Positions 26,861 to 35,499 are shown, counted from the stretch's first letter. The stretch: 64,000 nt of DNA from Bacteroides congonensis (GCF_900130125.1 NZ_FQXY01000010.1:744001-808000); one strand, 5' to 3'. Translations and numbers: made by a program. Notes: generated from the sequence alone by a model not told the origin.

Positions 26861-29800
26861 TTAAATTCCTAATCTTAAAGTCAAAGTAAATTGTTTAGCC
26901 ATAGGTACGGCTACACCACCGGTATTGAAGAACTCCGGATCTTGTCCGTTGAGTTTGTCGTCCGAGTAAATCAGGAATAGGTTAGTACCCTGAAGTTTCA
27001 GTGAAGCTGTAGAAAGCCCTACCCGATTTGCCCATGACTTGGGGAAATCATATGATAATGAGATTTCTTTCATACGGATGAAGTCTCCCTTTGCTATCCG
27101 TTCGGTAGAATAGTTGTATGCGTTGTAAGCGCGGCTTAGCCGGGTATCTTTCGTGTTCATCCGTTTATCGGCAATGGATGGAATGTTGGTCGTTTTTTCG
27201 TCTCCGGAAGTCATCCAACGGTTCTTGAATTCCTTCGGTGTAGCGTCCAAATCCGAATATTTATTATGGAAAGCCGGATCCAGACGTATCACATTGCCGA
27301 AAGAGTATGTGATGAACACATTCAGCTTGACCCCTTTGTAAGAGAACACGTTGCCGAAGCTACCGGTGATGGTGGGGTCGGTAGAGCCTTCGTATACTAA
27401 ATGGGATTTGTGGTCACGGTCTTGAAAGTTAATGTTACTTGTGGTCAGTTCACCGGATTCATTGATGAACGTTGGTACACCCTCTTCGTTCAGTCCTTGG
27501 AAATCCATTGAGAAAAGGCTGCGCACCGGATAACCTTCCAAAGCGAATCCGCTGCCGCTGATCATTTCCATAATGGTAGAATTGGATTTGAGGTCGGTGA
27601 CTTTATTTTTTGCTTTGGAGAAGATAAAATCCGTATTCCATTTGAAATCTTTCGTCACGATGTTACGTGTCGACAAGGTAAATTCCACTCCATGCGACCG
27701 CATACTGGCCATGTTGGCATACTTGGAAATCTGCCCTCCTACACCTACTGTATTTACGATGCCTATCAGGTCGTAGTTATTACGGCGGTACCAGTCAAAG
27801 GCTACATTGATACGGTTGTCGATGAAACCTATATCGGCTCCTATGTTCAGTTCATGCTTTTTTTCATAAGTCAGTCCGTTGTTTTCCAGCTCTTTAATTT
27901 GCAGTCCGGACTCTTGAACATTTGCGGTGGGTCGCCACGGGTTATAGCTGTTGATAATTGCCAGCGAGTTACTGACATTAGCCGGCCCCCTGTCTGCCGT
28001 CAGTGAGTAGGAGGCTTTCAGTGTGACATTGGAGAGTGTGGGGCGCAGGCTCTCAAACCATTTTTCTTCGTGCATATTCCATGCGCCGGATACGTTCCAT
28101 GTAGGAAGCCAGCGTGCAGCCCGGCTTTTTCCCAGTTTGTTGGACCCTTCATAGCGAAGCGTGCCGTTGATGGTATATTTGCCTTTGTATGAGTAGGTTG
28201 CTGTCCCAAAGAAAGCCACTTCCCGCGAACGGGTTTCATCCACCGTATAATAATTAGAATTCTCCTCGTTCGCTTGTTTGAAATAGAGATAGTCGTAAGC
28301 CGGCAATAGTCCCATGCCATATTGCATACCTACTCCGTTGAACCAAGTTTTGTTACGGTTAGTGGAGTTCACTTCCATACCTCCAAAGGCGTTCAGGATG
28401 TGGTCTTCGTTAAAGACGTCGTTGTAGCTTACGGTACCGCGGAAGTCGAAACTGTTCATCGCATATTTTGTTTCGCGATAGAAGCCACCGACGGGCATCA
28501 CACTTTCCGGAAGTGTATTTACCTTGTCAGGATCGGTATATAGCCACGGATTGGCTTTCTGCATCGTGGCATCATCCATAGCGCGGTATGCCCATGCCTG
28601 ATTGGAGTAATCTTTCACGTAATGGTCTTGGGTTGTAGTAGAATATTTGTAAGCACCCAGGGCGGACAGTTCCACTTTGTGGACAGGTTTCCATTTCAAC
28701 TCTGCCTGAAACTTCATATCTACTACATGGAGATCCATATAGTTATTTTCCAATTCATTAAAGATATTGAACGGGGCATAATTACGTACATAATACTCAT
28801 TGGAATCCATTGTGCGTGAAGTATTCAGCGCAAACGAATAGGGATTGATGTCGAAATCCCGTTTCACTTCTCCGTTTACAGGGTCCGACTGCGAACCCAA
28901 GGTTCCCGGCGCTTCCTGTTTACGATAAGAAGCGTTACCAATCAGATTCAATGATACTTGTTTCGAAACATTGTAGAGTGCATTGATATTGGCGGTATAG
29001 CGTGAAACCTTGCTCTTCTTTGACCATCCCGGATCTATCATGGCACTAAGTGAGGTGTAATAGGATGCCTTTTCCGTACCAGTGGACATACTGACGGCAT
29101 GGCTTTGGGATATGTTGTTGTCGAACAACAAGTCAAACCAATCCGTGTTATTGTATTCCGCCTGTTCGAGGAAGGCAATGCGTGCTTCCGGTGTATTTTC
29201 CAATCCGTAAGTCCCGTTTGTCGCATTATACTGGTTGATGAGGTGATACATTTTGCCATATACCCCACTGTTGGAGGCACGATACGAATCGGAAAAGTTC
29301 AGGTAACCGGCTGCTTCCAAGTCCCTGTATACACTCATTTGCTCCTGAGAATCCATAATGTTGAAGTTCCGGTACTGAGGCTTCAGGCGCATCGTAAATT
29401 CACCGGTATAACTGATTTTGTTTGTTCCGGCTTTTCCTTTTTTGGTAGTGACTACGATAACACCTGCCATGGCCCGTGCACCGTAAATGGAAGTAGCTGA
29501 GCCGTCTTTCAATATCTGAAAACTCTCAATGTCGTCGGCATTCAAACCTGCAATGGCCGAACTGATCAATGTTTCTGCATTACCGGAAGATAAATCATCA
29601 GCTCCTACTTCCGTCACATCTTCCATGATGACACCGTCTACTACCCACAGAGGTTTTGAACTACCATAAATGGAAGTAGCGCCACGAACACGAATCTTCG
29701 GTGCTGTACCGAATGTTCCTGACACATTTTGAACAGATACACCGGCTGCACGTCCTTCCAGGGCTCGGCTGACATCTGCAAGACCGTCCAATTTGGCATT

Positions 29801-29971
29801 TTCCGCCGAAATCTTAGTCGCTGCTCCCGTAAACAATCGCTTATCCATTTTCTGCATACCGGTGACCACAACCTCTTGCAATACTTCTGCATCGGGTTTC
29901 ATTACAACTTTCATCGTCCCCGGTTTAATGGAGACTTCTTGCGTTTTCATACCGATATAGCTAATTTTCAA
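26861..29971 (-). CDS. SusC/RagA-family TonB-dependent transporter body lacking its N-terminus (switched OFF)
   Basis: The 1036-codon body of a SusC outer-membrane transporter. It begins within the N-terminal carboxypeptidase-like domain (LKISYIGMKTQEVSIKPG), then has the SusC hallmark LQEVVVTGMQ, the plug (AGVSVQNVSGTFG, RIRGATSIYG-like segment, GSATSIYGARAMAGVIVVTTKKGKAG) and a barrel ending in FTLTLRLGI. It has no signal peptide or real start; only a TTG is available at 29971. The missing piece lies inverted at 31069-31290. Fusion at the 17-bp repeat would give PSSARTLKISYIG in frame and a 1109-residue protein. As oriented here, no exported SusC can be made. Confidence 0.95.
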   Translation of the reverse strand: MKISYIGMKTQEVSIKPGTMKVVMKPDAEVLQEVVVTGMQKMDKRLFTGAATKISAENAKLDGLADVSRALEGRAAGVSVQNVSGTFGTAPKIRVRGATSIYGSSKPLWVVDGVIMEDVTEVGADDLSSGNAETLISSAIAGLNADDIESFQILKDGSATSIYGARAMAGVIVVTTKKGKAGTNKISYTGEFTMRLKPQYRNFNIMDSQEQMSVYRDLEAAGYLNFSDSYRASNSGVYGKMYHLINQYNATNGTYGLENTPEARIAFLEQAEYNNTDWFDLLFDNNISQSHAVSMSTGTEKASYYTSLSAMIDPGWSKKSKVSRYTANINALYNVSKQVSLNLIGNASYRKQEAPGTLGSQSDPVNGEVKRDFDINPYSFALNTSRTMDSNEYYVRNYAPFNIFNELENNYMDLHVVDMKFQAELKWKPVHKVELSALGAYKYSTTTQDHYVKDYSNQAWAYRAMDDATMQKANPWLYTDPDKVNTLPESVMPVGGFYRETKYAMNSFDFRGTVSYNDVFNEDHILNAFGGMEVNSTNRNKTWFNGVGMQYGMGLLPAYDYLYFKQANEENSNYYTVDETRSREVAFFGTATYSYKGKYTINGTLRYEGSNKLGKSRAARWLPTWNVSGAWNMHEEKWFESLRPTLSNVTLKASYSLTADRGPANVSNSLAIINSYNPWRPTANVQESGLQIKELENNGLTYEKKHELNIGADIGFIDNRINVAFDWYRRNNYDLIGIVNTVGVGGQISKYANMASMRSHGVEFTLSTRNIVTKDFKWNTDFIFSKAKNKVTDLKSNSTIMEMISGSGFALEGYPVRSLFSMDFQGLNEEGVPTFINESGELTTSNINFQDRDHKSHLVYEGSTDPTITGSFGNVFSYKGVKLNVFITYSFGNVIRLDPAFHNKYSDLDATPKEFKNRWMTSGDEKTTNIPSIADKRMNTKDTRLSRAYNAYNYSTERIAKGDFIRMKEISLSYDFPKSWANRVGLSTASLKLQGTNLFLIYSDDKLNGQDPEFFNTGGVAVPMAKQFTLTLRLGI

Positions 29972-29987
29972 AGTTCTAGCAGAACTT
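29971..29987. repeat. Left inverted repeat of the invertible segment
   Basis: AAGTTCTAGCAGAACTT. It is the exact reverse complement of 31272-31288, and the identity stops at both ends. The site is itself a 7-bp dyad (AAGTTCT / AGAACTT) around an asymmetric AGC, as expected for a recombinase site with direction. Confidence 0.93.
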
Positions 29988-30440
29988 AATATTAAAGAAT
30001 GTTTGTTTTACAAATTCGGGAATAATTGTCAATATAATAACCCAAACATAAAACTGTCAAAATGATATTCACTTCTCTTCAGCATGCAAATATTTTGGAA
30101 GTAGTACGATATAAATGATAAAAACGCAAGGATTCGGAGATAGGAAAATGCATGATGTATGTCAACTGTCAATTATTATATCAATAAAAATAAGAATATC
30201 TGTTTTATGTGTGAAATGGGAATGTAAAATCTTCAATACTCGTTTTATTTGTTAGTTTTATCCCATTTATTTATAGGTAGCAACTAGAAAATAAAAAACT
30301 ATTTTATAATTCTTCCAGTCCTTTATCAGCATAAAAATGAAAATAAAAGCTCCGTTTTCTTATTTCCATACAAGTGTATGACAGGAAATTAAGGTCTGAT
30401 AACCTTTAAAAGGGGAAATGGCAGGTTGGCTATTACTTGC

Positions 30441-30555
30441 CAACATGTTGGATGTAGTTTGCTGAAGTGTTGGATATATATATCCAATGTGTTGGGCATA
30501 TATGTCTGACAGGCAGTGTATATATGTCCAACGTCTCCAATGTATATATCCTGGC
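30441..30555. repeat. Degenerate 22-bp repeats inside the invertible segment
   Basis: About four units ending in ATATATxTCC (for example GTGTTGGATATATATATCC, GTGTTGGGCATATATGTC, GGCAGTGTATATATGTCC) follow each other, preceded by related GTTGG words. Some units are near-palindromic (TTGGATATATATATCCAA). Reading frames across them on both strands are by-products of the repeat. Confidence 0.65.
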
Positions 30556-30981
30556 CTTTTTTTCTATATACCGGATATTTTCGGGAAAGCACATGTTACC
30601 CATAATTGTGTTTATATTGCATAATGACAGAAATACCCTTATTTTACTACCATTTAAAACCCTTCATATTTTTATTGCTTATTTTCATATTTAAGGAAAT
30701 GTCTTTAATGTCTCAAGTAGCTATTTTTCATCCTAATTTGTCCTCTTTGCTGTTTGTTAAATTTTAGTTCTTTTGAAAATATCAATACTAGTTTTTATAT
30801 AATTAACCCCGTTTTTTTATATCACTATGTACTATTTATTTCCATAATATAGTAATACACCTTATTAATAATAGCAATATGTTATCAAAAACAACCTGTC
30901 CGCTTCCTTTGAAAAAGGATGTTCACCACTCGTATTTCAAATTATCTTGCAACTAAATTGATATTTTTTTTATTGTTTTGC

Positions 30982-31011
30982 TTTGTTTTTAATAAAATGT
31001 GCTTATTTTTG
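30982..31011 (+). promoter_or_regulatory. Promoter of the SusC N-terminus, within the invertible segment
   Basis: TTTG (30982-30985) and TATTTTTG (31004-31011) are separated by 18 bp and fit the Bacteroides -33/-7 pattern. The leader to ATG 31069 is about 50 nt. In the present orientation it drives only the 73-codon fragment and reads towards the 3' end of the DUF4861 gene. Confidence 0.7.
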
Positions 31012-31068
31012 CAAAAAGTATACAAGCAAATAGACAACTATTATATTAACTAAATATTGAGGGAGCGT

Positions 31069-31290
31069 ATGAAAAGAAGATTTGTGTTGTTATTGGCCTG
31101 CTTATTGGCAGGAATTGGTCTAGCGATCGCCCAAACACCTAAAACAATCACAGGTGTTGTCATTTCGGAAGAGGACAACCAGCCTGTTGTAGGGGCATCC
31201 GTACTAGTAAAAGGCACGTCTATAGGAACTACTACCAACATGGATGGAAAGTTCACTATCAGCAATGCACCAAGTTCTGCTAGAACTTAA
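31069..31290 (+). CDS. SusC N-terminal fragment (signal peptide plus start of carboxypeptidase-like domain), OFF state
   Basis: The first 73 codons of a SusC gene, starting at ATG 31069 (a TTG at 31057 is possible but less likely). It has a clear signal peptide (MKRRFVLLLACLLAGIGLAIAQ) and the beginning of the CarboxypepD_reg-like domain (GVVISEEDNQPVVGASVLVKG, NMDGKFTIS). The frame ends with a TAA right after the recombination site (PSSART-stop). The SusC body starts with the same site on the opposite strand and continues the domain exactly. In this orientation a secreted peptide of about 51 residues might be made. Confidence 0.92.
   Translation: MKRRFVLLLACLLAGIGLAIAQTPKTITGVVISEEDNQPVVGASVLVKGTSIGTTTNMDGKFTISNAPSSART
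31272..31288. repeat. Right inverted repeat of the invertible segment
   Basis: AAGTTCTGCTAGAACTT, the exact reverse complement of 29971-29987. It codes for SSART within the SusC N-terminus, so the site is part of the protein in both orientations. Confidence 0.93.
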
Positions 31291-31447
31291 CCACCTCCCA
31301 ACACACCCGCACAACAAATATATACTCTCCCCTTCACTCCTGTCTAGCAACCACACGATAGATTATTTCTACTAAAAAAGAATGGGAACTCCCATATAAT
31401 TACAGGAATCCCCACTTTTCTACTATTTTCAGCTCTTATATCAGATA

Positions 31448-32689
31448 CTAATATGCTACCGAAAGCGGAGCACGTAATTTTTGAGCATACTCAGCCATAT
31501 ATTTATTCCATACATCTGCCGTCTTGATGGCAGCTTTGTCCCAAGCAGAACCCCAGTAATAAGTATATTCAGAACCCGGCTCATATTCGCTGACAGCCAG
31601 TACATGACCATCCGCTCCGCCGCGCTCTTTTTTCTCCGTTTCCGAGAAAAGAACTACTTTAGCATCTTTTACTTGCGCAGGGAATGCGGCGCCGACAAAT
31701 ATCTTGCCGTTTCCACCTTTCCGGTCGGTCGTAGGGTCAACATAAGTGATGTAGCCGTTTGCGGCATCTGCTGCAACTGCACCGTCCGGTTCACGCAGGA
31801 CAAGCCCGGTAGTTACAGGCATGGCTTCCTTCAGGTTGGTATACGAAATTACTGCCTTATTGAGGTATGAGCCTGCATCCAGAGAAATGACACGCGTTTC
31901 CACCACATTGGAATCTCCACGAACTACCAACGGATTAAATTCCAGTTTCACGGTGAAACGCAACGGGCCGTTATCAAGGATTTCCTGTGTGCGGTAGCAG
32001 TAAGGATAGATAATGGTATCGCCTGCCATCAAAGCAGCCGTACCGCAACCCAATGTAGGGCCTACGGCGTAGCAGTCCATTCCGTAACCATGGTCGATAT
32101 GGTAAGAGATGGAACGTCCCAGTTCTCCTGCCGCTTTCGGGTCTGTCTTTTTCAGTTCGGCTATCTTGGCACGCTTTTCCTTGTTCAGTTCTTCAGCGTA
32201 CATACTTTCAAGAACCGGTTCCGTGGTGTTGTACTTCGTAAATAGGTCATAGCCGAAGCCGCGTTCGCCTCTTGCCTGCAAGGCAGGGCCATAGGCACGA
32301 TAACCGCCAAGGTCATTCTCCCAGGCAACGTCGTCCAGACGTTCGGGGTAGTATTTGCCACAAGCAATTACGTTGAAAGGCTCCGGAGTGCCCTGTTGGA
32401 TAGTATAAACGGCTGTGCCGTTAGCTGTCACCGCAGCTGGAAAAATAACTTTTTCGTCATATGTCACTTGGTAAGGCACTTGCCGGCCATCGGCGTCAAG
32501 CACTACAATCTGTGCTGTATCTGCCAGTTTCAGTCTGGCAACTACATCGCTCATCGGTATTTCAACCATCTCGCCGGCGCGTTCCAACGCCAGAGGATTG
32601 GTCACAGTGACCGTCATCGCCTGTTTGCTGTCCGCACAGGAAGCGAAGCCCATCAAAGCGGCGGCAAACAGAATAAATATCTTTTTCAT
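31448..32689 (-). CDS. DUF4861 lipoprotein of the uronate operon
   Basis: A 413-residue exported protein with a lipobox-type signal peptide (ALMGFASCADS). The sequence ERAGEMVEIPMSDV, then GFGYDLFTKYNT and YHIDHGYGMDCYAVGPTLGCG, matches the DUF4861 family, usually encoded with pectin or other polyuronate breakdown genes in Bacteroides. Catalytic function is not established. It is the third gene of a minus-strand operon with kduI and kduD, about 100 bp after kduD. A tight palindrome with a T-rich tail (31382-31395, minus strand) may end the transcript. Confidence 0.8.
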   Translation of the reverse strand: MKKIFILFAAALMGFASCADSKQAMTVTVTNPLALERAGEMVEIPMSDVVARLKLADTAQIVVLDADGRQVPYQVTYDEKVIFPAAVTANGTAVYTIQQGTPEPFNVIACGKYYPERLDDVAWENDLGGYRAYGPALQARGERGFGYDLFTKYNTTEPVLESMYAEELNKEKRAKIAELKKTDPKAAGELGRSISYHIDHGYGMDCYAVGPTLGCGTAALMAGDTIIYPYCYRTQEILDNGPLRFTVKLEFNPLVVRGDSNVVETRVISLDAGSYLNKAVISYTNLKEAMPVTTGLVLREPDGAVAADAANGYITYVDPTTDRKGGNGKIFVGAAFPAQVKDAKVVLFSETEKKERGGADGHVLAVSEYEPGSEYTYYWGSAWDKAAIKTADVWNKYMAEYAQKLRAPLSVAY

Positions 32690-32789
32690 GATTGGTTCTT
32701 ATTTAAATAAAAATAAGGTGACAGATGAAAAGAGGATGCTCTTTGCCATTCTATCACCTTACCGGATTAGTTTTCTATCTTATCTTGTA

Positions 32790-33593
32790 TTATTTCGGTT
32801 GTTTTCCGATATAAGCAAGGATACCACCGTCTACGTAAAGAACATGTCCGTTGACAGCGTTAGATGCTTCAGAAGCAAGGAATACGGCAGGACCTGTCAG
32901 TTCTTCAGGATCCAACCAACGGCCGGCCGGAGTCTTTGCACAGATGAATGAATCGAACGGGTGACGGCTTCCGTCTGCCTGTGGCTCACGAAGAGGAGCA
33001 GTCTGCGGAGTAGCGATGTAACCCGGGCCGATGCCATTACACTGGATGTTGTATTCACCATATTCAGAGCAGATGTTGCGAGTCAGCATCTTCAGACCAC
33101 CCTTAGCGGCAGCATAAGCAGACACAGTTTCACGACCCAGCTCAGACATCATAGAGCAGATGTTGATGATTTTACCGGCACGTTTTTCCATCATAGCAGG
33201 AAGAACAGCCTTAGCAACGATAAACGGAGCGTTCAAGTCGATGTCGATTACACGACGGAAATCTGCAGCTTCCATTTCGTGCATAGGAACACGACGGATG
33301 ATACCTGCGTTATTTACAAGAATATCAATTGTACCTACTTCTTTAGCGATAGTAGCAACCATAGCCTGTACAGCCGGTTCGTCTGTTACGTCACATACAT
33401 AACCGTGAGCCTTGATACCCTTTTCTGCATAAGCAGCCATACCTTTGTCTACCAACTCCTGATTGATGTCGTTAAAACAAACAGTAGCGCCTTGTTCTGC
33501 AAAAGCAGAAGCGATAGCAAAACCGATACCATAAGAAGCACCTGTAACGAGAGCTACTTTACCTTTCAAAGAAAAATTCAAATACTGATTCAT
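32790..33593 (-). CDS. kduD: 2-dehydro-3-deoxy-D-gluconate 5-dehydrogenase (SDR)
   Basis: An NAD(H)-dependent short-chain dehydrogenase that reduces 2,5-diketo-3-deoxygluconate to KDG, after KduI, in unsaturated uronate catabolism. The 267 residues show the cofactor loop TGASYGIGFAIA (about 18-29), NNAG (about 92-95) and the catalytic Ser-Tyr-Lys, with SAYAAAKGG (about 159-167) carrying Tyr and Lys. It lies directly downstream of kduI (41 bp). Many SDRs look alike; the kduI neighbour makes this assignment strong. Confidence 0.92.
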   Translation of the reverse strand: MNQYLNFSLKGKVALVTGASYGIGFAIASAFAEQGATVCFNDINQELVDKGMAAYAEKGIKAHGYVCDVTDEPAVQAMVATIAKEVGTIDILVNNAGIIRRVPMHEMEAADFRRVIDIDLNAPFIVAKAVLPAMMEKRAGKIINICSMMSELGRETVSAYAAAKGGLKMLTRNICSEYGEYNIQCNGIGPGYIATPQTAPLREPQADGSRHPFDSFICAKTPAGRWLDPEELTGPAVFLASEASNAVNGHVLYVDGGILAYIGKQPK

Positions 33594-33634
33594 AATTTTT
33601 TTGTTATTAAATTAGGAAAACTTATTGTAGTTGT

Positions 33635-34477
33635 TTATTTCAAATCTGTTATTAATGAGAAGTCCTGATCGCCGTAGTCGAGGTTCTCGCCACCCATACC
33701 CCAAATAAAGGTATAGTTGTGGGTAGCGGCAGCCGAGTGGATAGACCATTCGGGCGAAAGAACCGCCTGGTCGCCCTTCATCCATACGTGACGCGTTTCG
33801 CCCACTTCGCCCATGAAGTGGCAGATAGCGTGGTCTTCGGGGATTTCGAAGTAGAAATAGGCTTCCATACGACGGCTGTGCACGTGGGCAGGCATCGTGT
33901 TCCATACGCTTCCCGGAGCGAGTTCCGTCATACCCATCTGGAGCTGGCAGGTAGGCAATACCTGATTCACCAGCATCTTGTTGATGTTACGGTGGTTGGA
34001 ACCTTCCAGTGAGCCCATTTCGGCTACTACTGCGTCGGCTTTCGTCACCTTACGGTCGGGATAGTTGCGATGAGCAGTCAGTGAGTTGAAGTAGAATTTG
34101 GCGGGATGTGCAGCATCCTTGCTTTCGAAAGTCACTTCACGGTCGCCCGAGCCCAGGTAAAGGGCTTCCTTATAATCTAGTTCAAATTCAGCATCGCCTG
34201 CTTTTACGATACCCGGGCCGCCTACGTTGTAAATACCCATCTCGCGGCGTGTCAGGAAGAAAGGAGCTTTCAGTGGGTCAATCGCTTCGAGCGTCAGCAC
34301 CTCTCCTACCGGAAGAGCTCCACCTACTACCATGCGGTCGTACATGGAATATACCATATTCACTTCATTGGGGACAAATATCTTTTCGATTAAGAAATCT
34401 CTGCGGATTCTTGTAGTATCATAACTTTTTGCATCCTCGGGATGCGCAGCATAGCGAATTTCATAGTTCGTTTTCAT
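33635..34477 (-). CDS. kduI: 5-dehydro-4-deoxy-D-glucuronate isomerase
   Basis: It isomerises 4-deoxy-L-threo-5-hexosulose uronate, the product of polysaccharide lyases and unsaturated glucuronyl hydrolases, to 2,5-diketo-3-deoxygluconate. The 280-residue cupin has the zinc site in NTMPAHVHSRRMEAYFYFE (two His and a Glu) and later WSIHSAAATHNYTFIWGM (the fourth ligand). The N-terminus (YEIRYAAHPEDAKSYDTTRIRRDFL) is the family signature. It is the first gene of the operon with kduD and DUF4861. A dyad and a -7 box lie just upstream. Confidence 0.95.
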   Translation of the reverse strand: MKTNYEIRYAAHPEDAKSYDTTRIRRDFLIEKIFVPNEVNMVYSMYDRMVVGGALPVGEVLTLEAIDPLKAPFFLTRREMGIYNVGGPGIVKAGDAEFELDYKEALYLGSGDREVTFESKDAAHPAKFYFNSLTAHRNYPDRKVTKADAVVAEMGSLEGSNHRNINKMLVNQVLPTCQLQMGMTELAPGSVWNTMPAHVHSRRMEAYFYFEIPEDHAICHFMGEVGETRHVWMKGDQAVLSPEWSIHSAAATHNYTFIWGMGGENLDYGDQDFSLITDLK

Positions 34478-34517
34478 ACCTTATTTATTTATAGTTATTG
34501 AATAAGTTCACTTTCTA

Positions 34518-34551
34518 CGTGCACACCGTTTGCGTACACGATGCAAAAATA
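34518..34551 (-). promoter_or_regulatory. kduI operon promoter with candidate operator
   Basis: On the minus strand TATTTTTG (34544-34551) is a full -7 match. Overlapping the expected transcript start is an imperfect dyad, CGTG(C/T)AC spaced around an A/C-rich centre (34518-34540), of the size bound by LacI- or GntR-type sugar regulators. The rest of the 484-bp gap to 34962 shows nothing I can assign. Confidence 0.4.
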
Positions 34552-34961
34552 GCAAAAGAAAACGGGTTTACCTTGCAATTTTGTTCCAATTATCCACCAA
34601 AAATGTCCAGAATTGTTGCAATGTACACTTTTTTAACGAACTATAATACGATTCGAAAGAGATTTTCACCTAATGAAAGGAAAAGCACATATGCTTTGGA
34701 TTTTTTAGTATCCCGAAACAAAGCCATCAAATAAAGAAGCAGACTGAATGGTATCCAACCTGAATCATACCTTGGAGATTGAAAAAAGACAGGGAAACAT
34801 ATCCAAGATACAATATTCACATTATCAGACAATTATTTATCCATGTAGTATAGAAATAGTAGTCTGATTCTCCGTTTTCTTCATGCTGACGTATTCGATA
34901 CGCTGTCCGGAATTTGAGCGGATAGCAAGAAAAGCTTTACTTTGCCCAAAAATAAAAAGCT

Positions 34962-35453
34962 ATGAACCACTCCCTGCTAAAGAAAACAGTATTCAGTCTC
35001 CTGCTGGCGTGTAGCGTATGCATATCAGGATATGCCGCGTCCGTCCGGGTGACGCCTTCCTTCTCATACCATCCCGACTCTGTACGTATCATATTGGAAG
35101 AGGAACAACGTGCCGCATTCAATCATTTCTGGCAATTCGCCAATAAACAGACCGGAATGATTCACGCAGGCACGAATGTCAACAACAAGAATCTGACTAC
35201 CGGCGGAAGCGGCTTCGGTGTCATGGTGACACTGACGGGAATAGAACGGGGATGGATTACCCGCAAAGAGGGAGCGAAGCGTATTCTCACGCTTGTGCGC
35301 TATCTGGATAAAGCGGAACGTATAAAAGGAGTCTGGTCACATTGGATGAACGCGGAAGGACAACCGGTCAAGTTCGGCAAGCAGATAGAATCCGGCGACC
35401 TGGTGGAAACATCTTTTATGATGATGGGGCTTTATGCTTTCACCATTAAATAG
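34962..35453 (+). pseudogene. Glucoamylase-like (GH144-type) gene, truncated 5' fragment
   Basis: A 163-residue frame with a signal peptide (LLACSVCISGYAAS), then EEEQRAAFNHFWQFANKQTG and GTNVNNKNLTTGGSGFGVMV, the N-terminal third of the secreted glucoamylase-like beta-glucanase family in Bacteroidetes. It breaks off after DLVETSFMMMGLYAFTIK; intact members continue for about 250-300 residues beyond this point. No continuation is found downstream in any frame, so a deletion is likely. Lying beside the kdu operon, it may be what is left of a larger polysaccharide locus. Confidence 0.8.
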
Positions 35454-35462
35454 TCCCGGCTA

Positions 35463-35493
35463 TTGACTTTTCCCTTTTTATTTTGTATCTTTG
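35463..35493 (+). promoter_or_regulatory. Orphan Bacteroides promoter
   Basis: ATTG (35463-35466), 19 bp, TATCTTTG (35486-35493). It is one of the best -33/-7 matches in the window, yet no normal gene follows; only an 8-codon frame and a terminator. Confidence 0.6.
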
Positions 35494-35499
35494 AAGAAC

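Larger units (their letters stand above)
29971..31288. other. Invertible DNA segment carrying the SusC promoter and N-terminal codons (OFF orientation)
   Basis: A 1318-bp segment bounded by perfect 17-bp inverted repeats that lie inside the coding sequence of a SusC gene. It holds a promoter, a start codon, the signal peptide and 73 codons, all pointing right, away from the SusC body, which is read leftward from 29971. Inversion would restore the reading frame exactly (AGA ACT TTG AAA ATT) and place the promoter upstream of the five-gene locus. The interior 1.0 kb (29988-31003) is AT-rich, has no credible gene and holds a short tandem repeat. No recombinase gene lies in the window, so it must act in trans. 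Confidence 0.93.

Noticed and set aside
26861..29971. SusC truncation caused by sequencing error or frameshift
   Set aside because: No frame upstream on the same strand continues the protein, whereas the exact missing N-terminus lies inverted at 31069-31290 with matching 17-bp sites.
30389..30694. Overlapping small frames on both strands inside the invertible segment
   Set aside because: They translate the ATATAT-rich repeat units (YIQ/YMS-type repeats) and lack start signals.
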